A stretch of DNA of 7,980 nt from the NCBI GenBank assembly GCA_002440125.1, contig DJRQ01000008.1, positions 1,635-9,614 on the forward strand. Direction: 5' to 3'. The position numbers were made by a program, and so were the translations under genes. The stretch is from Caryophanales bacterium UBA6356. GTDB taxonomy: Bacteria; Bacillota_I; Bacilli_A; RFN20; CAG-826. The notes beneath the pieces are model-generated. The model was not told the DNA's origin and did no database searches. It saw only the letters and a list, made by a program, of their open reading frames with translations. Shown here in pieces: positions 1 to 6,745 of this stretch. Each line of letters starts with the position of its first letter. Position 1 is the stretch's first letter.

Positions 1-481
1 GACAACACTGCTCTCAAACGGGGTGAAATTGATTGGGAAGAAAGAAAAAGTTTGAAAGCTATTTAAGACAACACTGCTCTCAAACCATCACCATAGTTGA
101 GAAGATTGCCCTTAGGTTTGAAAGCTATTTAAGACAACACTGCTCTCAAACATTCAAGAAGACGTTGGTGTACATCGTGAAGTTTGAAAGCTATTTAAGA
201 CAACACTGCTCTCAAACAATACAACGGCACTATAATTTATCGGAAATGTTTGAAAGCTATTTAAGACAACACTGCTCTCAAACTTTCGCGGTTCGTGTTG
301 TGAAGGCTTATCAGTTTGAAAGCTATTTAAGACAACACTGCTCTCAAACATTTTCATCGATCAGATATCCTTTCATTTCGTTTGAAAGCTATTTAAGACA
401 ACACTGCTCTCAAACAATAGTCCTTGAGAGATGCGAGTCCATCGTGTTTGAAAGCTATTTAAGACAACACTGCTCTCAAAC
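1..481 (-). CRISPR. Type II-A CRISPR array, 7 full repeats plus 1 partial, 7 spacers
   Basis: Seven identical 36-bp repeats start at 50, 116, 182, 248, 314, 380 and 446. A partial copy (last 19 bp in plus-strand reading) occupies 1-19, so the array continues beyond the left edge. Spacers are 20-49, 86-115, 152-181, 218-247, 284-313, 350-379 and 416-445, all exactly 30 bp, giving a strict 66-bp period. Transcription is assigned to the minus strand for three reasons: the repeat then begins GTTTGAGAGC, which pairs with the tracrRNA anti-repeat at 6683-6703; ATTTGAG sits directly before the repeat at 481; and the cas genes run the same way. The repeat ends form a 10-bp inverted repeat (GTTTGAGAGC / GCTTTCAAAC, one G-T wobble). 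The newest spacer should be 416-445, next to the leader. No degenerate terminal repeat is visible. The spacer targets are not recognisable by eye. Confidence 0.98.
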
Positions 482-539
482 CTCAAATTAAAAAAATATA
501 AGGTTTTTGCAGGTGTCCTGAACGTATTTTAACACATTT
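482..539 (-). promoter_or_regulatory. CRISPR leader with ATTTGAG leader-anchoring sequence
   Basis: This is the 58-bp AT-rich stretch between the csn2 stop codon and the first repeat. Its last seven bases on the minus strand, at 488-482, read ATTTGAG and directly touch the repeat. The same heptamer at the same place is the leader-anchoring sequence that directs Cas1-Cas2 integration to the leader-repeat junction in streptococcal II-A systems. That function is inferred here from sequence identity and position. The leader is short, so any promoter for the array must lie inside it or in the end of csn2. Confidence 0.8.
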
Positions 540-553
540 TTAAACCGAACAAA
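526..553 (-). promoter_or_regulatory. Putative promoter of the CRISPR array
   Basis: On the minus strand an extended -10 element TGTTAAAAT ends with TAAAAT at 531-526. A poor -35 candidate, TTTGTT at 553-548, lies 16 bp upstream inside the csn2 3' end. A start near 519 would give about 38 nt of leader RNA before the first repeat. The -35 match is weak, so the call rests on the extended -10 and its position. Read-through from the cas operon is an alternative source of pre-crRNA. Confidence 0.4.
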
Positions 554-1211
554 GGTCTGAATCGAGTATTACTTTTTGTTCATCGCATCCCACAACTTCA
601 AAATCTTTTGTTTCAACGTTAATCAAAGTGATTCCCCGATAAAACAATTCCTTTAAGAAAGCAGACAGTTCATCTTCCAAGAAATAGTCTCGAACATGGT
701 TGATGAATACGATCCCTATTTTTCTAAGTTCCTTGGATACTGCGACATAACGTGTTAACTGTTCTAGAAGTGAGGAGTCATTTTCACTAAATTGAAGACC
801 ACCTAATTTAAAAACATCATCTACTCGTATTGATCCATCCATGACGAGTTCAGCATCAAAATCCAACTTAATCTCCTGACAGATTTTGTCTAAATCTTTT
901 TGAATTTGTTCCACGCTTTCGGAAAGCTCTTCGAAATAGGATTTTTTCAAAAGCTTATATAATGCATTTAGATTCGGTTTTGTATTGAGGTCCAAATCTA
1001 GAATGTTGTGAATATAGAGGGAATAATTCTCAATTTCTATCGTTTCCTCGTCACTATCAATAGAACAATATCCTAGATGTTCAGGAAATCCATCGTAAAG
1101 ATAACGGCAAAAGGACCAGTACGCCTTTTTGTTTTCGATAACCAAAGTAATCATTTTTGGATTGGTGATATCAACCTTTCCAATATTCGGATGAAAACAA
1201 ATGGTCTTCAT
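540..1211 (-). CDS. csn2: CRISPR-associated protein Csn2 (short, type II-A)
   Basis: This 223-residue protein is the length of the short Csn2 family (S. pyogenes Csn2 is about 220 aa), whose members form tetrameric rings around double-stranded DNA ends and help Cas1-Cas2 and Cas9 acquire spacers. It starts MKTICFHPNIGKVDI and later has a stretch like family members, KIGIVFINHVRDYFLEDEL (about residues 163-181), which matches the 'LLIFVNSGAFLTKDEV' region of the S. pyogenes protein. The family is poorly conserved, so the call leans on length, that segment, and position as the last gene of cas9-cas1-cas2-csn2 next to the leader. Its ATG overlaps the cas2 stop codon as ATGA (1211-1208), implying translational coupling; only a weak AAGG lies upstream. 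It ends with TAA 58 bp before the array. No signal peptide or membrane segment is seen; a cytoplasmic role is expected. Confidence 0.93.
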   Translation of the reverse strand: MKTICFHPNIGKVDITNPKMITLVIENKKAYWSFCRYLYDGFPEHLGYCSIDSDEETIEIENYSLYIHNILDLDLNTKPNLNALYKLLKKSYFEELSESVEQIQKDLDKICQEIKLDFDAELVMDGSIRVDDVFKLGGLQFSENDSSLLEQLTRYVAVSKELRKIGIVFINHVRDYFLEDELSAFLKELFYRGITLINVETKDFEVVGCDEQKVILDSDLCSV

Positions 1212-1513
1212 AGTTTGATTACCTTAGATTCACTCATAATGACGTCCGAAGTCATTTCGCCAAGTAAGACATCGATTGAAGCGAACTGCTTTTCCGTCAC
1301 GGTTAAACAGGAAATAACGCCTTCGGGAGGCAATGATTCTTTTAAATCTCGTATGGTTGCATCAACCACAGTCTCGTTTATAGAAAGCTTCGTATAAACG
1401 CTTTCTTGAAGCATCGCAAAGCCCTTCTTTTTAAGCTTCTTGATGAATTTTGTGTATTCTCGATGATCCTTCTTAGTCACAGACGGCAAGTCAAAGAAAA
1501 GGATTGTCCGCAT
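1208..1513 (-). CDS. cas2: CRISPR-associated endonuclease Cas2
   Basis: This 101-residue protein forms the Cas1-Cas2 integrase complex that inserts new spacers; in such complexes Cas2 is the central dimer. The N-terminus MRTILFFDLPSVTKKDHREY carries the beta1 strand and the conserved aspartate (D8) of the family, comparable with the 'MILMFDMP' start of the S. pyogenes protein. Further along, QESVYTKLSINET and CLTVTEKQFASI match the family's 'FSVYSKL' and 'ILTVTEKQFA' blocks. The ATG at 1513 is preferred because GGAGAA (1526-1521) is well placed before it. An in-frame ATG at 1528 (MENRFMRT) or TTG at 1540 would overlap the end of cas1 and would place GGAG inside the coding region. The S. pyogenes protein has a few residues before the corresponding position, so the 1528 start cannot be excluded. 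The gene begins 4 nt after the cas1 stop and overlaps csn2 by 4 nt. Confidence 0.95.
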   Translation of the reverse strand: MRTILFFDLPSVTKKDHREYTKFIKKLKKKGFAMLQESVYTKLSINETVVDATIRDLKESLPPEGVISCLTVTEKQFASIDVLLGEMTSDVIMSESKVIKL

Positions 1514-1517
1514 AAAT

Positions 1518-2393
1518 CTATTCTCCATTTTCGTAATCAATAAACGCTATTTTCGAAACATCGCCTGTATTCAAAGCAGTGAATAGCGAATTGCAATAAA
1601 TCGCTATTGCATTGGTTAGTGATTGCTTCTTGCCTAATTGCTTAACATCTACCCCGAGAAGGGAAATCATTTCAGACTTGTAGTCATCCCCTTCTTTAAG
1701 AGAATGAGCTTTCTTGTCCACAAGAAAACGGAAAGGTTCAACAAAATCGCAAGATAAATTAAATTCGTTGAATTCGTTCTTATGGTGAATGCCAAGTTGA
1801 GTAAGATAGCCAGAAGCGACGACCGCCCTATTAAATTCGGATAGGAGAATTGAATAGCCATAATCTAAACAAGCATTCATAAAACAATCTTTGTCTCTAG
1901 TGAACCCTTCATAAAAGACGTGATTGAAATACACTTTCGCGGCATGGCCTTCTCTGTTGGTGGAATCTCCAGGAAGCACGTTATTGCAAAAATCGCTTAA
2001 TAATTCAGAAAACTCCGCAAATTCCCTTTCTTTTAAGAAAAGAGATTGATGTAGAATCTTCCTCTCCGTGATTGTTTTCCAAACTAAGTCAGCAACATCA
2101 TTGGACCAAGAAATTTGCTCTTTTATCCTTTTGGGAGAGTTGTTGTTCCCATAACAAGGGGAAAGCTCACAACATGGGTTATGTTTCTCATCGCAAAAGA
2201 TAACCTTAATCTTCCTTTTGATGAGTTCATTGATAAGGCTCGTGGTTAAAGACACAAGGGTAGACGAAATAATAACCGTATGGATCTCATCTAAAAGTAT
2301 CTTCTTAACGGTTTCCGGAGTTCTAAAAACGAGATAAGAAAGAGAATATTCAAGTTTCGAATGGCTATCAATAACAACCGTTCGAAATGCCAC
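1518..2393 (-). CDS. cas1: CRISPR-associated integrase Cas1 (type II-A)
   Basis: This is the metal-dependent integrase subunit of the spacer-acquisition complex. With the GTG start at 2393 it is 291 aa, close to the 289 aa of S. pyogenes Cas1, and it begins MAFRTVVIDSHSKLEYS, parallel to 'MAGWRTVVVNTHSKLSY'. The expected active-site residues are present: E148 in NREGHAA, H204 in GIHHKNEFNEFNL and E219 in FVEPFRFLVD, each within one position of the S. pyogenes E149, H205 and E220. Other family blocks include VIFCDEKHNP, QISWSNDV and LDYGYSILLS. An upstream in-frame ATG at 2456 would add 21 residues inside the cas9 3' end and has no family counterpart. The GTG has AAAGGA (2406-2401) 7 nt upstream. 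The cas9 stop and the cas1 start overlap by one base (TAGTG), suggesting coupled translation. It ends with TAG, 4 nt before cas2. Confidence 0.97.
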   Translation of the reverse strand: MAFRTVVIDSHSKLEYSLSYLVFRTPETVKKILLDEIHTVIISSTLVSLTTSLINELIKRKIKVIFCDEKHNPCCELSPCYGNNNSPKRIKEQISWSNDVADLVWKTITERKILHQSLFLKEREFAEFSELLSDFCNNVLPGDSTNREGHAAKVYFNHVFYEGFTRDKDCFMNACLDYGYSILLSEFNRAVVASGYLTQLGIHHKNEFNEFNLSCDFVEPFRFLVDKKAHSLKEGDDYKSEMISLLGVDVKQLGKKQSLTNAIAIYCNSLFTALNTGDVSKIAFIDYENGE

Positions 2394-5300
2394 TAGAGTT
2401 TCCTTTCGGTTTCGTAAAGGCCAGTAATGGATTTGGAAACAATTTTCAAATCGCATTGTAGAATTGAACCACGGCTCTTTCTCACCGGACCCAGATCAGT
2501 AGTTCTAGTAAATCTTGAAAGGGTCTCGATTAGGCATTTAATTTGGTCCGATAGCGTTCCTTCTAAAATGGTTTTTTCCAAGCGCTCGCGGGTTTTTTCA
2601 AGTCTCAAATCGGTAATGAGAGAATAAAAATCGAATCGCGGGTTCTGCGCCAACAGAATTAGCTCCCGAAACACTTTTATTGATTTTTCTGGAGTTAATT
2701 CAAAATCATTGGTACCAAGCCTACTTTGATTGACCATCCACTTTTTTTCTACTGCCACAACATCAGTTCTCTTTTCGGAAAAAGAAATGAACGTCTTTAA
2801 ATACACTTCGTTTTCTCTAGAAATGAAAACTGGAGTAATGGGGAAAACGCTTATACATTCCGCGTTCTTGCTTTTGAGCAAATACTCTATTCCATTCTTC
2901 TCAACCGTAGTGGCCAAAGGAACCGGATGTCTCCAATCAACCGTCACCAAGTCTCCCTCTTTATGAGGCACACGTGCAGCTAAAGCAGCATCGATGTCTT
3001 TTCCTTCTTTGCCCGCTTTCACAAGAAGATGTGGAGCACCCAGCAAATAACGGGTTGTCTTTTTAGAATTTTTAATCGTAGCAATGCAGTTAAATTCAGT
3101 CGCTAGATTGCTATAGCCACCATACCTCTTCGTATCTATTCCATCACTAACGGAAATAAGAGAATCGCCAATATCATCAGCGGGATAAATGGTTTGCTTA
3201 TAGAAAGCAGAATCCGAATAATCGAATCGATATGTCAAAAGGAAGTCATGCCTCCTGCTAGTTCTATCAATCAAAGAACCAAGCGCCGTTATCTTCTTCT
3301 CTTTATCGTCATAGAGAGCATTTGAGATGAAACGCTCCATATTGAGAGAGTGTTTTGTGGCATCTTCTTGAGCCGCTTTAATGACGGACATATTTCCAAA
3401 CTTCTCCGTCAGTTTTACACCTGCGACAATATTGAGATAAGCGTCTACCGCGTGATGCGTATCGTTAAGATCGCGAAGCTTAGGAATCTCTAATTCCTTA
3501 CGGATTTGCGATGGATATTGCGCTTTTGAAAAAATGAGCTTTGTCTTTGGATAAAGTATTCTCAAAACATCTCTAATAACGACATTAGAACGGTTAACAA
3601 TATTAATTTGAGCAGCGACGAACCCACTCAATTCCTCTTCCGTGAGCTTTGTGCCACGGATGAGGTTGTTGTATTTCTTTTCAGACATCATCTTGGCTTT
3701 CTTTAAGCGAAGCCAGAATGCTTTATTCGTTTCGTTGCGGATGCTAATCGGCAATGGATATTCGTTCTGCCTGTGTTGATTCGTTGTTCTTTCAACTAAA
3801 ACGAGATTGTCGATGGAATCGTCTTTCATCATGCTTTGAGGAATGATGTGATCGGTGTCATATTTCGTTCCAGTCAAGACATCATTTATATCAATGGTTT
3901 TCCCAGAATAGGCGTCTTTGCCATTTTGTAAGAAATATAAGAAAAGATGCTTTCCCCTCAATGAATCGAGGTTCTCTATTTGATTGAGCTCTTTAAGAAC
4001 TTCTGTCGCTCGGCTCTTTTCTATCGACGATCCCTTCGCGCCAGAAAGCCCTTTTAAGAAATCTTCAAGCTGTTTCTTTCGAGATATGGCTTCTTTAGCT
4101 TTCTCGCTTTTCTTTTTGGCATCGTTATTTTCTCGAGTGACTTCGATTGAAATCACATCAGGCCCGTCTTTCCGTTTGGCGACTTTCACGATTTCTTGAA
4201 CAATACGCACAGCTTGAATAACGGGACGACGGGTTTGAGGAGGCATACTTTCGATGAGTTCATTCACGTTTTCCTTCTTCGTCTTCTTCCCGAACAAAGC
4301 GTCGTTATGAAGTTCAACCGCATTCTTGATGCCATACCTTTCATCGTTCAGAACTTGCATCATGTTTCCTTTTCCTTCGGCAAGCAAATCGATGATGTTT
4401 TCCGATCTTTCCAAAACCTCGCCATTCTTATCGACGGCTTTCCCTTTGATCGTCAAAAACTCTTTGGACAAAGTCGACCAGCCTTTGCAGCGAAGGTAAT
4501 CTATAGCCTTTAATTGAGCCTCAGACAAATCCGGATACTTCTTTTTTATGGCCTCTAGTGCATCTTTAGGAGAATCCGTGAATATTGCTTTGATAAGAAT
4601 AATCTCTTCGCACTTGTCCCATGTGGCACCGTTGGTATAACGATCAAAATTCTTCAAATCGAAAACTTTTCCCAAAGTGGCGCTCGAAGAACAATTGATG
4701 AAATCATTGGGGTTCCATCCGGAAACAGCGATGTCGTTTTCTTTGCAGAGTTCCTTTTTCTTAAGGTATTTCTTGATATCGTTTAAGGTGGTTTTCGAAC
4801 GACTCCAAGCATAAGTAAATAGTTCAGTGATAAGGGACGGTTGTCTCTCGCCATTGATCGTAAGATTGTTGAGCTTGTTTAAAGCATCAAATCTTTGGAA
4901 AAGTAAGGATTCCTTGGGCAAAACATTGCAATCCTTTAAGTAGGTGCATTTGTTGGTAAGGCCATCCATGAACTTCTTTTTCGTTGCATCGAAATCAATG
5001 ACCTCCTTATAGCACCAAGGAAGTTCTTCGTTCTTGTTTGGTTGTCTTTTGAAAACAACGTTGGAATATTCGCTCTTGGTATTAAGGGGACCGCAATAAT
5101 AAGGGATTTTGTACTCGAAAAGAGCAAGAATCTTATCGCTAATTTCCTTGCTTTCGAAGATATTTCTCTTGTTGGCATTATCAAGTATTTTTTCGAGCTC
5201 TTTCTTATGAAGTTGCATCGGGATGACGCTGGTGCTTCGGATACTGATGGTTTGGAGCAACTTATTTTCACTAGCTAATTTAAAAATACAGCCCCAGTCT

Positions 5301-6559
5301 CCCTTATTAACGCATCCAGAATTAGCCACCTCGTCTCTATATGGATTGAGGGTATCAACGATAAATTTATTGAAATCATCGATGGTGCACCGCTTTTGAG
5401 TTGTCTTATTGTGGGTAAACGCCGCATAGTTTGCGGGATTGTCCTGATCCCTAAATATCTTCTTGAACAAAGATTCCTTGGAGCCAAACGAGTGAGCTTT
5501 ATCAATGTAATGACATGCCTTTTTCAAGACGGATAGCTCTTGTTTGTGCGCCTCATAGATAGAAACAAAAGCAGAAGAAAGATTATTGTTATTTCCTAGA
5601 ATATCGTGTAAATCCGCGAAGTCAAAAATTACCTTTGCGTATTCCACAAAGTCAAACGCTTCGCCAAGAACCCCACGAATCTCGTCTTCTTTTTCGTCGT
5701 ATTTCGAATCGAATTGAATTTTAGTATCTTCGTAAACGGGGTCTTCATCCTTTTTATTAAGGTTTTTCGTTGAGAAAGTTCCGCCCGCACAAAGCGTCGT
5801 GAACATAGTAAAAAACGGTTTTGAAACGCCGTTCTTGGGTTCCAGCAAATTCAAAAGTTCAGCCGCTTTGGCTTTCTTTCCTTCGTTGCGTTCCACGGTT
5901 TTAATAAATTTGTCGTAGTTTTCTTTGGGAAGACCAATAAAAGAAGGGGAATCATCCTCGTCAAAATCATCTAAAGACGATTCAAAGAAACTCGCGCAAA
6001 AAGCATTGAAGTTATCAAAACAGCTCTTGTCAAACTCCCCTATTTTTATTTCACCAGTTTTAAGGAAGTTTCCACGATACTTGATAATGTGATGAATCGC
6101 TAGATACAGGAAACGGATGTCCGAAAAGGCAAAATCATCGTTTTCCATCAATTTTTTTCGAAGATGCCAAATTGTTGGATATTCTTTGTAAAAGCGTTTC
6201 TCTTCTTCCTTTGAAATAAAGAGAGGACAATCTGCGCGAGCATCGATGGGTTTTAAGTCGTCGTCGTTTTGAAGAAACGAGTTCTCAAGGCGCAAAAGGA
6301 ACGTCGGATCCTTTTTCGATAAAAGAGGATCAAAAAGAGTGTTCAATAGGCGAACCCTCTCCTTTCTTCTCGCCAAGCGTCTTCCGCTTGTGCGGAATTG
6401 TCTTCGGTCTTTGGCGCTTGTCGCGCTAGAAAACAAACGTGCTCCCCAAGCCGTCTTTCCTTTCAAACGAAGTAAATTGAAATCTTGGTCTGTCGCCGCC
6501 CAACCAACCGAATCCGTGCCAACGTCTAAACCAACAAAAAGCTTTTTACCATCTTCCAT
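2393..6559 (-). CDS. cas9: CRISPR-associated endonuclease Cas9 (type II-A)
   Basis: This 1388-residue protein is the RNA-guided DNA endonuclease of the system; it also takes part in II-A spacer acquisition. It is slightly longer than S. pyogenes Cas9 (1368 aa) and keeps the same domain order. RuvC-I is LFVGLDVGTDSVGWA with D12; the arginine-rich bridge helix spans about 52-80 (RRQFRTSGRRLARRKERVR); the recognition lobe covers about 80-770 with landmarks YPTIWHLRKKL (127-137) and KIPYYCGPL (484-492). RuvC-II is ISIEVTREN with E806. HNH has YDTDHIIPQS with D903 and H904, plus N927. RuvC-III is THHAVDAYLN with H1036 and D1039. The PAM-interacting region begins around KRYGGY (1144-1149) and ends KSITGLYETERKL. 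All nuclease residues are present, so the enzyme should be active. The S. pyogenes PAM-reading 'DRKRY' motif is not preserved; RKSRGS (1360-1365) lies nearby. It has 20 cysteines. The ATG at 6559 follows AAGGA at a 6-nt spacing. Confidence 0.99.
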   Translation of the reverse strand: MEDGKKLFVGLDVGTDSVGWAATDQDFNLLRLKGKTAWGARLFSSATSAKDRRQFRTSGRRLARRKERVRLLNTLFDPLLSKKDPTFLLRLENSFLQNDDDLKPIDARADCPLFISKEEEKRFYKEYPTIWHLRKKLMENDDFAFSDIRFLYLAIHHIIKYRGNFLKTGEIKIGEFDKSCFDNFNAFCASFFESSLDDFDEDDSPSFIGLPKENYDKFIKTVERNEGKKAKAAELLNLLEPKNGVSKPFFTMFTTLCAGGTFSTKNLNKKDEDPVYEDTKIQFDSKYDEKEDEIRGVLGEAFDFVEYAKVIFDFADLHDILGNNNNLSSAFVSIYEAHKQELSVLKKACHYIDKAHSFGSKESLFKKIFRDQDNPANYAAFTHNKTTQKRCTIDDFNKFIVDTLNPYRDEVANSGCVNKGDWGCIFKLASENKLLQTISIRSTSVIPMQLHKKELEKILDNANKRNIFESKEISDKILALFEYKIPYYCGPLNTKSEYSNVVFKRQPNKNEELPWCYKEVIDFDATKKKFMDGLTNKCTYLKDCNVLPKESLLFQRFDALNKLNNLTINGERQPSLITELFTYAWSRSKTTLNDIKKYLKKKELCKENDIAVSGWNPNDFINCSSSATLGKVFDLKNFDRYTNGATWDKCEEIILIKAIFTDSPKDALEAIKKKYPDLSEAQLKAIDYLRCKGWSTLSKEFLTIKGKAVDKNGEVLERSENIIDLLAEGKGNMMQVLNDERYGIKNAVELHNDALFGKKTKKENVNELIESMPPQTRRPVIQAVRIVQEIVKVAKRKDGPDVISIEVTRENNDAKKKSEKAKEAISRKKQLEDFLKGLSGAKGSSIEKSRATEVLKELNQIENLDSLRGKHLFLYFLQNGKDAYSGKTIDINDVLTGTKYDTDHIIPQSMMKDDSIDNLVLVERTTNQHRQNEYPLPISIRNETNKAFWLRLKKAKMMSEKKYNNLIRGTKLTEEELSGFVAAQINIVNRSNVVIRDVLRILYPKTKLIFSKAQYPSQIRKELEIPKLRDLNDTHHAVDAYLNIVAGVKLTEKFGNMSVIKAAQEDATKHSLNMERFISNALYDDKEKKITALGSLIDRTSRRHDFLLTYRFDYSDSAFYKQTIYPADDIGDSLISVSDGIDTKRYGGYSNLATEFNCIATIKNSKKTTRYLLGAPHLLVKAGKEGKDIDAALAARVPHKEGDLVTVDWRHPVPLATTVEKNGIEYLLKSKNAECISVFPITPVFISRENEVYLKTFISFSEKRTDVVAVEKKWMVNQSRLGTNDFELTPEKSIKVFRELILLAQNPRFDFYSLITDLRLEKTRERLEKTILEGTLSDQIKCLIETLSRFTRTTDLGPVRKSRGSILQCDLKIVSKSITGLYETERKL

Positions 6560-6565
6560 AAAGAT

Positions 6566-6614
6566 TCCTTTTCCCCTTTGAAATTATTATAAAGGAAAAG
6601 AAAAACAAAAACAG
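6566..6614 (-). promoter_or_regulatory. Putative cas9 operon promoter and ribosome binding site
   Basis: On the minus strand a consensus -10 TATAAT lies at 6591-6586. Seventeen bases upstream the only -35 candidate is the poor CTGTTT at 6614-6609, inside the tracrRNA terminator. A start near 6579 would give a 5' leader of about 20 nt containing GGGGAAAAGGA, with AAGGA at 6570-6566 before the cas9 ATG. The perfect -10 and the terminator just upstream make a separate cas9 promoter likely. Read-through from the tracrRNA promoter is the alternative. Confidence 0.5.
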
Positions 6615-6634
6615 CCACCCTTTCGAAGCAGCTG
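6601..6634 (-). terminator. Rho-independent terminator of the tracrRNA
   Basis: On the minus strand CAGCTGC (6634-6628) pairs with GTGGCTG (6618-6612) across a 9-nt loop, a 7-bp stem with two G-T pairs. It is followed by TTTTTGTTTTT (6611-6601) and more T-rich sequence. In II-A systems the last tracrRNA hairpin normally doubles as its terminator, which fits. Confidence 0.8.
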
Positions 6635-6711
6635 TGATGTGACCAGATGGTCATCCCGAAGGACCTTGTAGCTATAAGCTTATTTGAACGCGCAGTGTTG
6701 TCTCACGTTGC
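6606..6711 (-). ncRNA. tracrRNA (trans-activating CRISPR RNA)
   Basis: This RNA should pair with each repeat in the pre-crRNA, recruit RNase III processing and hold the guide in Cas9. On the minus strand the anti-repeat is AGACAACACTGC-GCGT-TCAAAT (6703-6682). Against the repeat start GTTTGA-GA-GCAGTGTTGTCT it gives a 6-bp lower stem (first pair G-U), a bulge of 2 nt against 4 nt, and a perfect 12-bp upper stem, the same plan as the S. pyogenes duplex. It is followed by AAGC, a small nexus-like hairpin AGCT-TAT-AGCT (6680-6670), a hairpin with a cUUCGg loop (6665-6649), and the terminator hairpin (6634-6612). GACC at 6652-6649 can pair with either GGTC at 6665-6662 or GGTC at 6644-6641, so two folds are possible. 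The predicted length is about 106 nt from a G at 6711. Both ends are inferred from promoter and terminator, not observed. It runs in the same direction as cas9. Confidence 0.9.
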
Positions 6712-6717
6712 ATTTAA

Positions 6718-6745
6718 ATTATCGCAAGATTGAAAAAGGAATCAA
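6718..6745 (-). promoter_or_regulatory. Predicted tracrRNA promoter
   Basis: On the minus strand TTGATT (6745-6740) and GATAAT (6723-6718) are separated by 16 bp, and TGC directly before GATAAT makes an extended -10 (TGCGATAAT). The expected start is the G at 6711, eight bases before the anti-repeat. The -35 box lies inside the arm of the 6730-6767 inverted repeat. Confidence 0.7.

Noticed and set aside
33..491. Open reading frame of 152 codons on the plus strand with a 22-residue repeat
   Set aside because: It is the CRISPR array read as protein. The 66-bp period is a multiple of three, so the stop-free repeat frame carries through; it has no ribosome binding site and the codons follow the repeat unit. 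The minus-strand frame at 357-154 arises the same way.
1667..1861. Small minus-strand frame inside cas1 and the plus-strand frame 1077-1397 across csn2/cas2
   Set aside because: Both are shadows of recognised cas genes.
4936..5271. Open frames inside cas9, for example 4936-5271 and 5275-5505 (minus) and 4196-4513 (plus)
   Set aside because: They are out-of-frame or antisense shadows of cas9, which is intact and strongly conserved through these positions.
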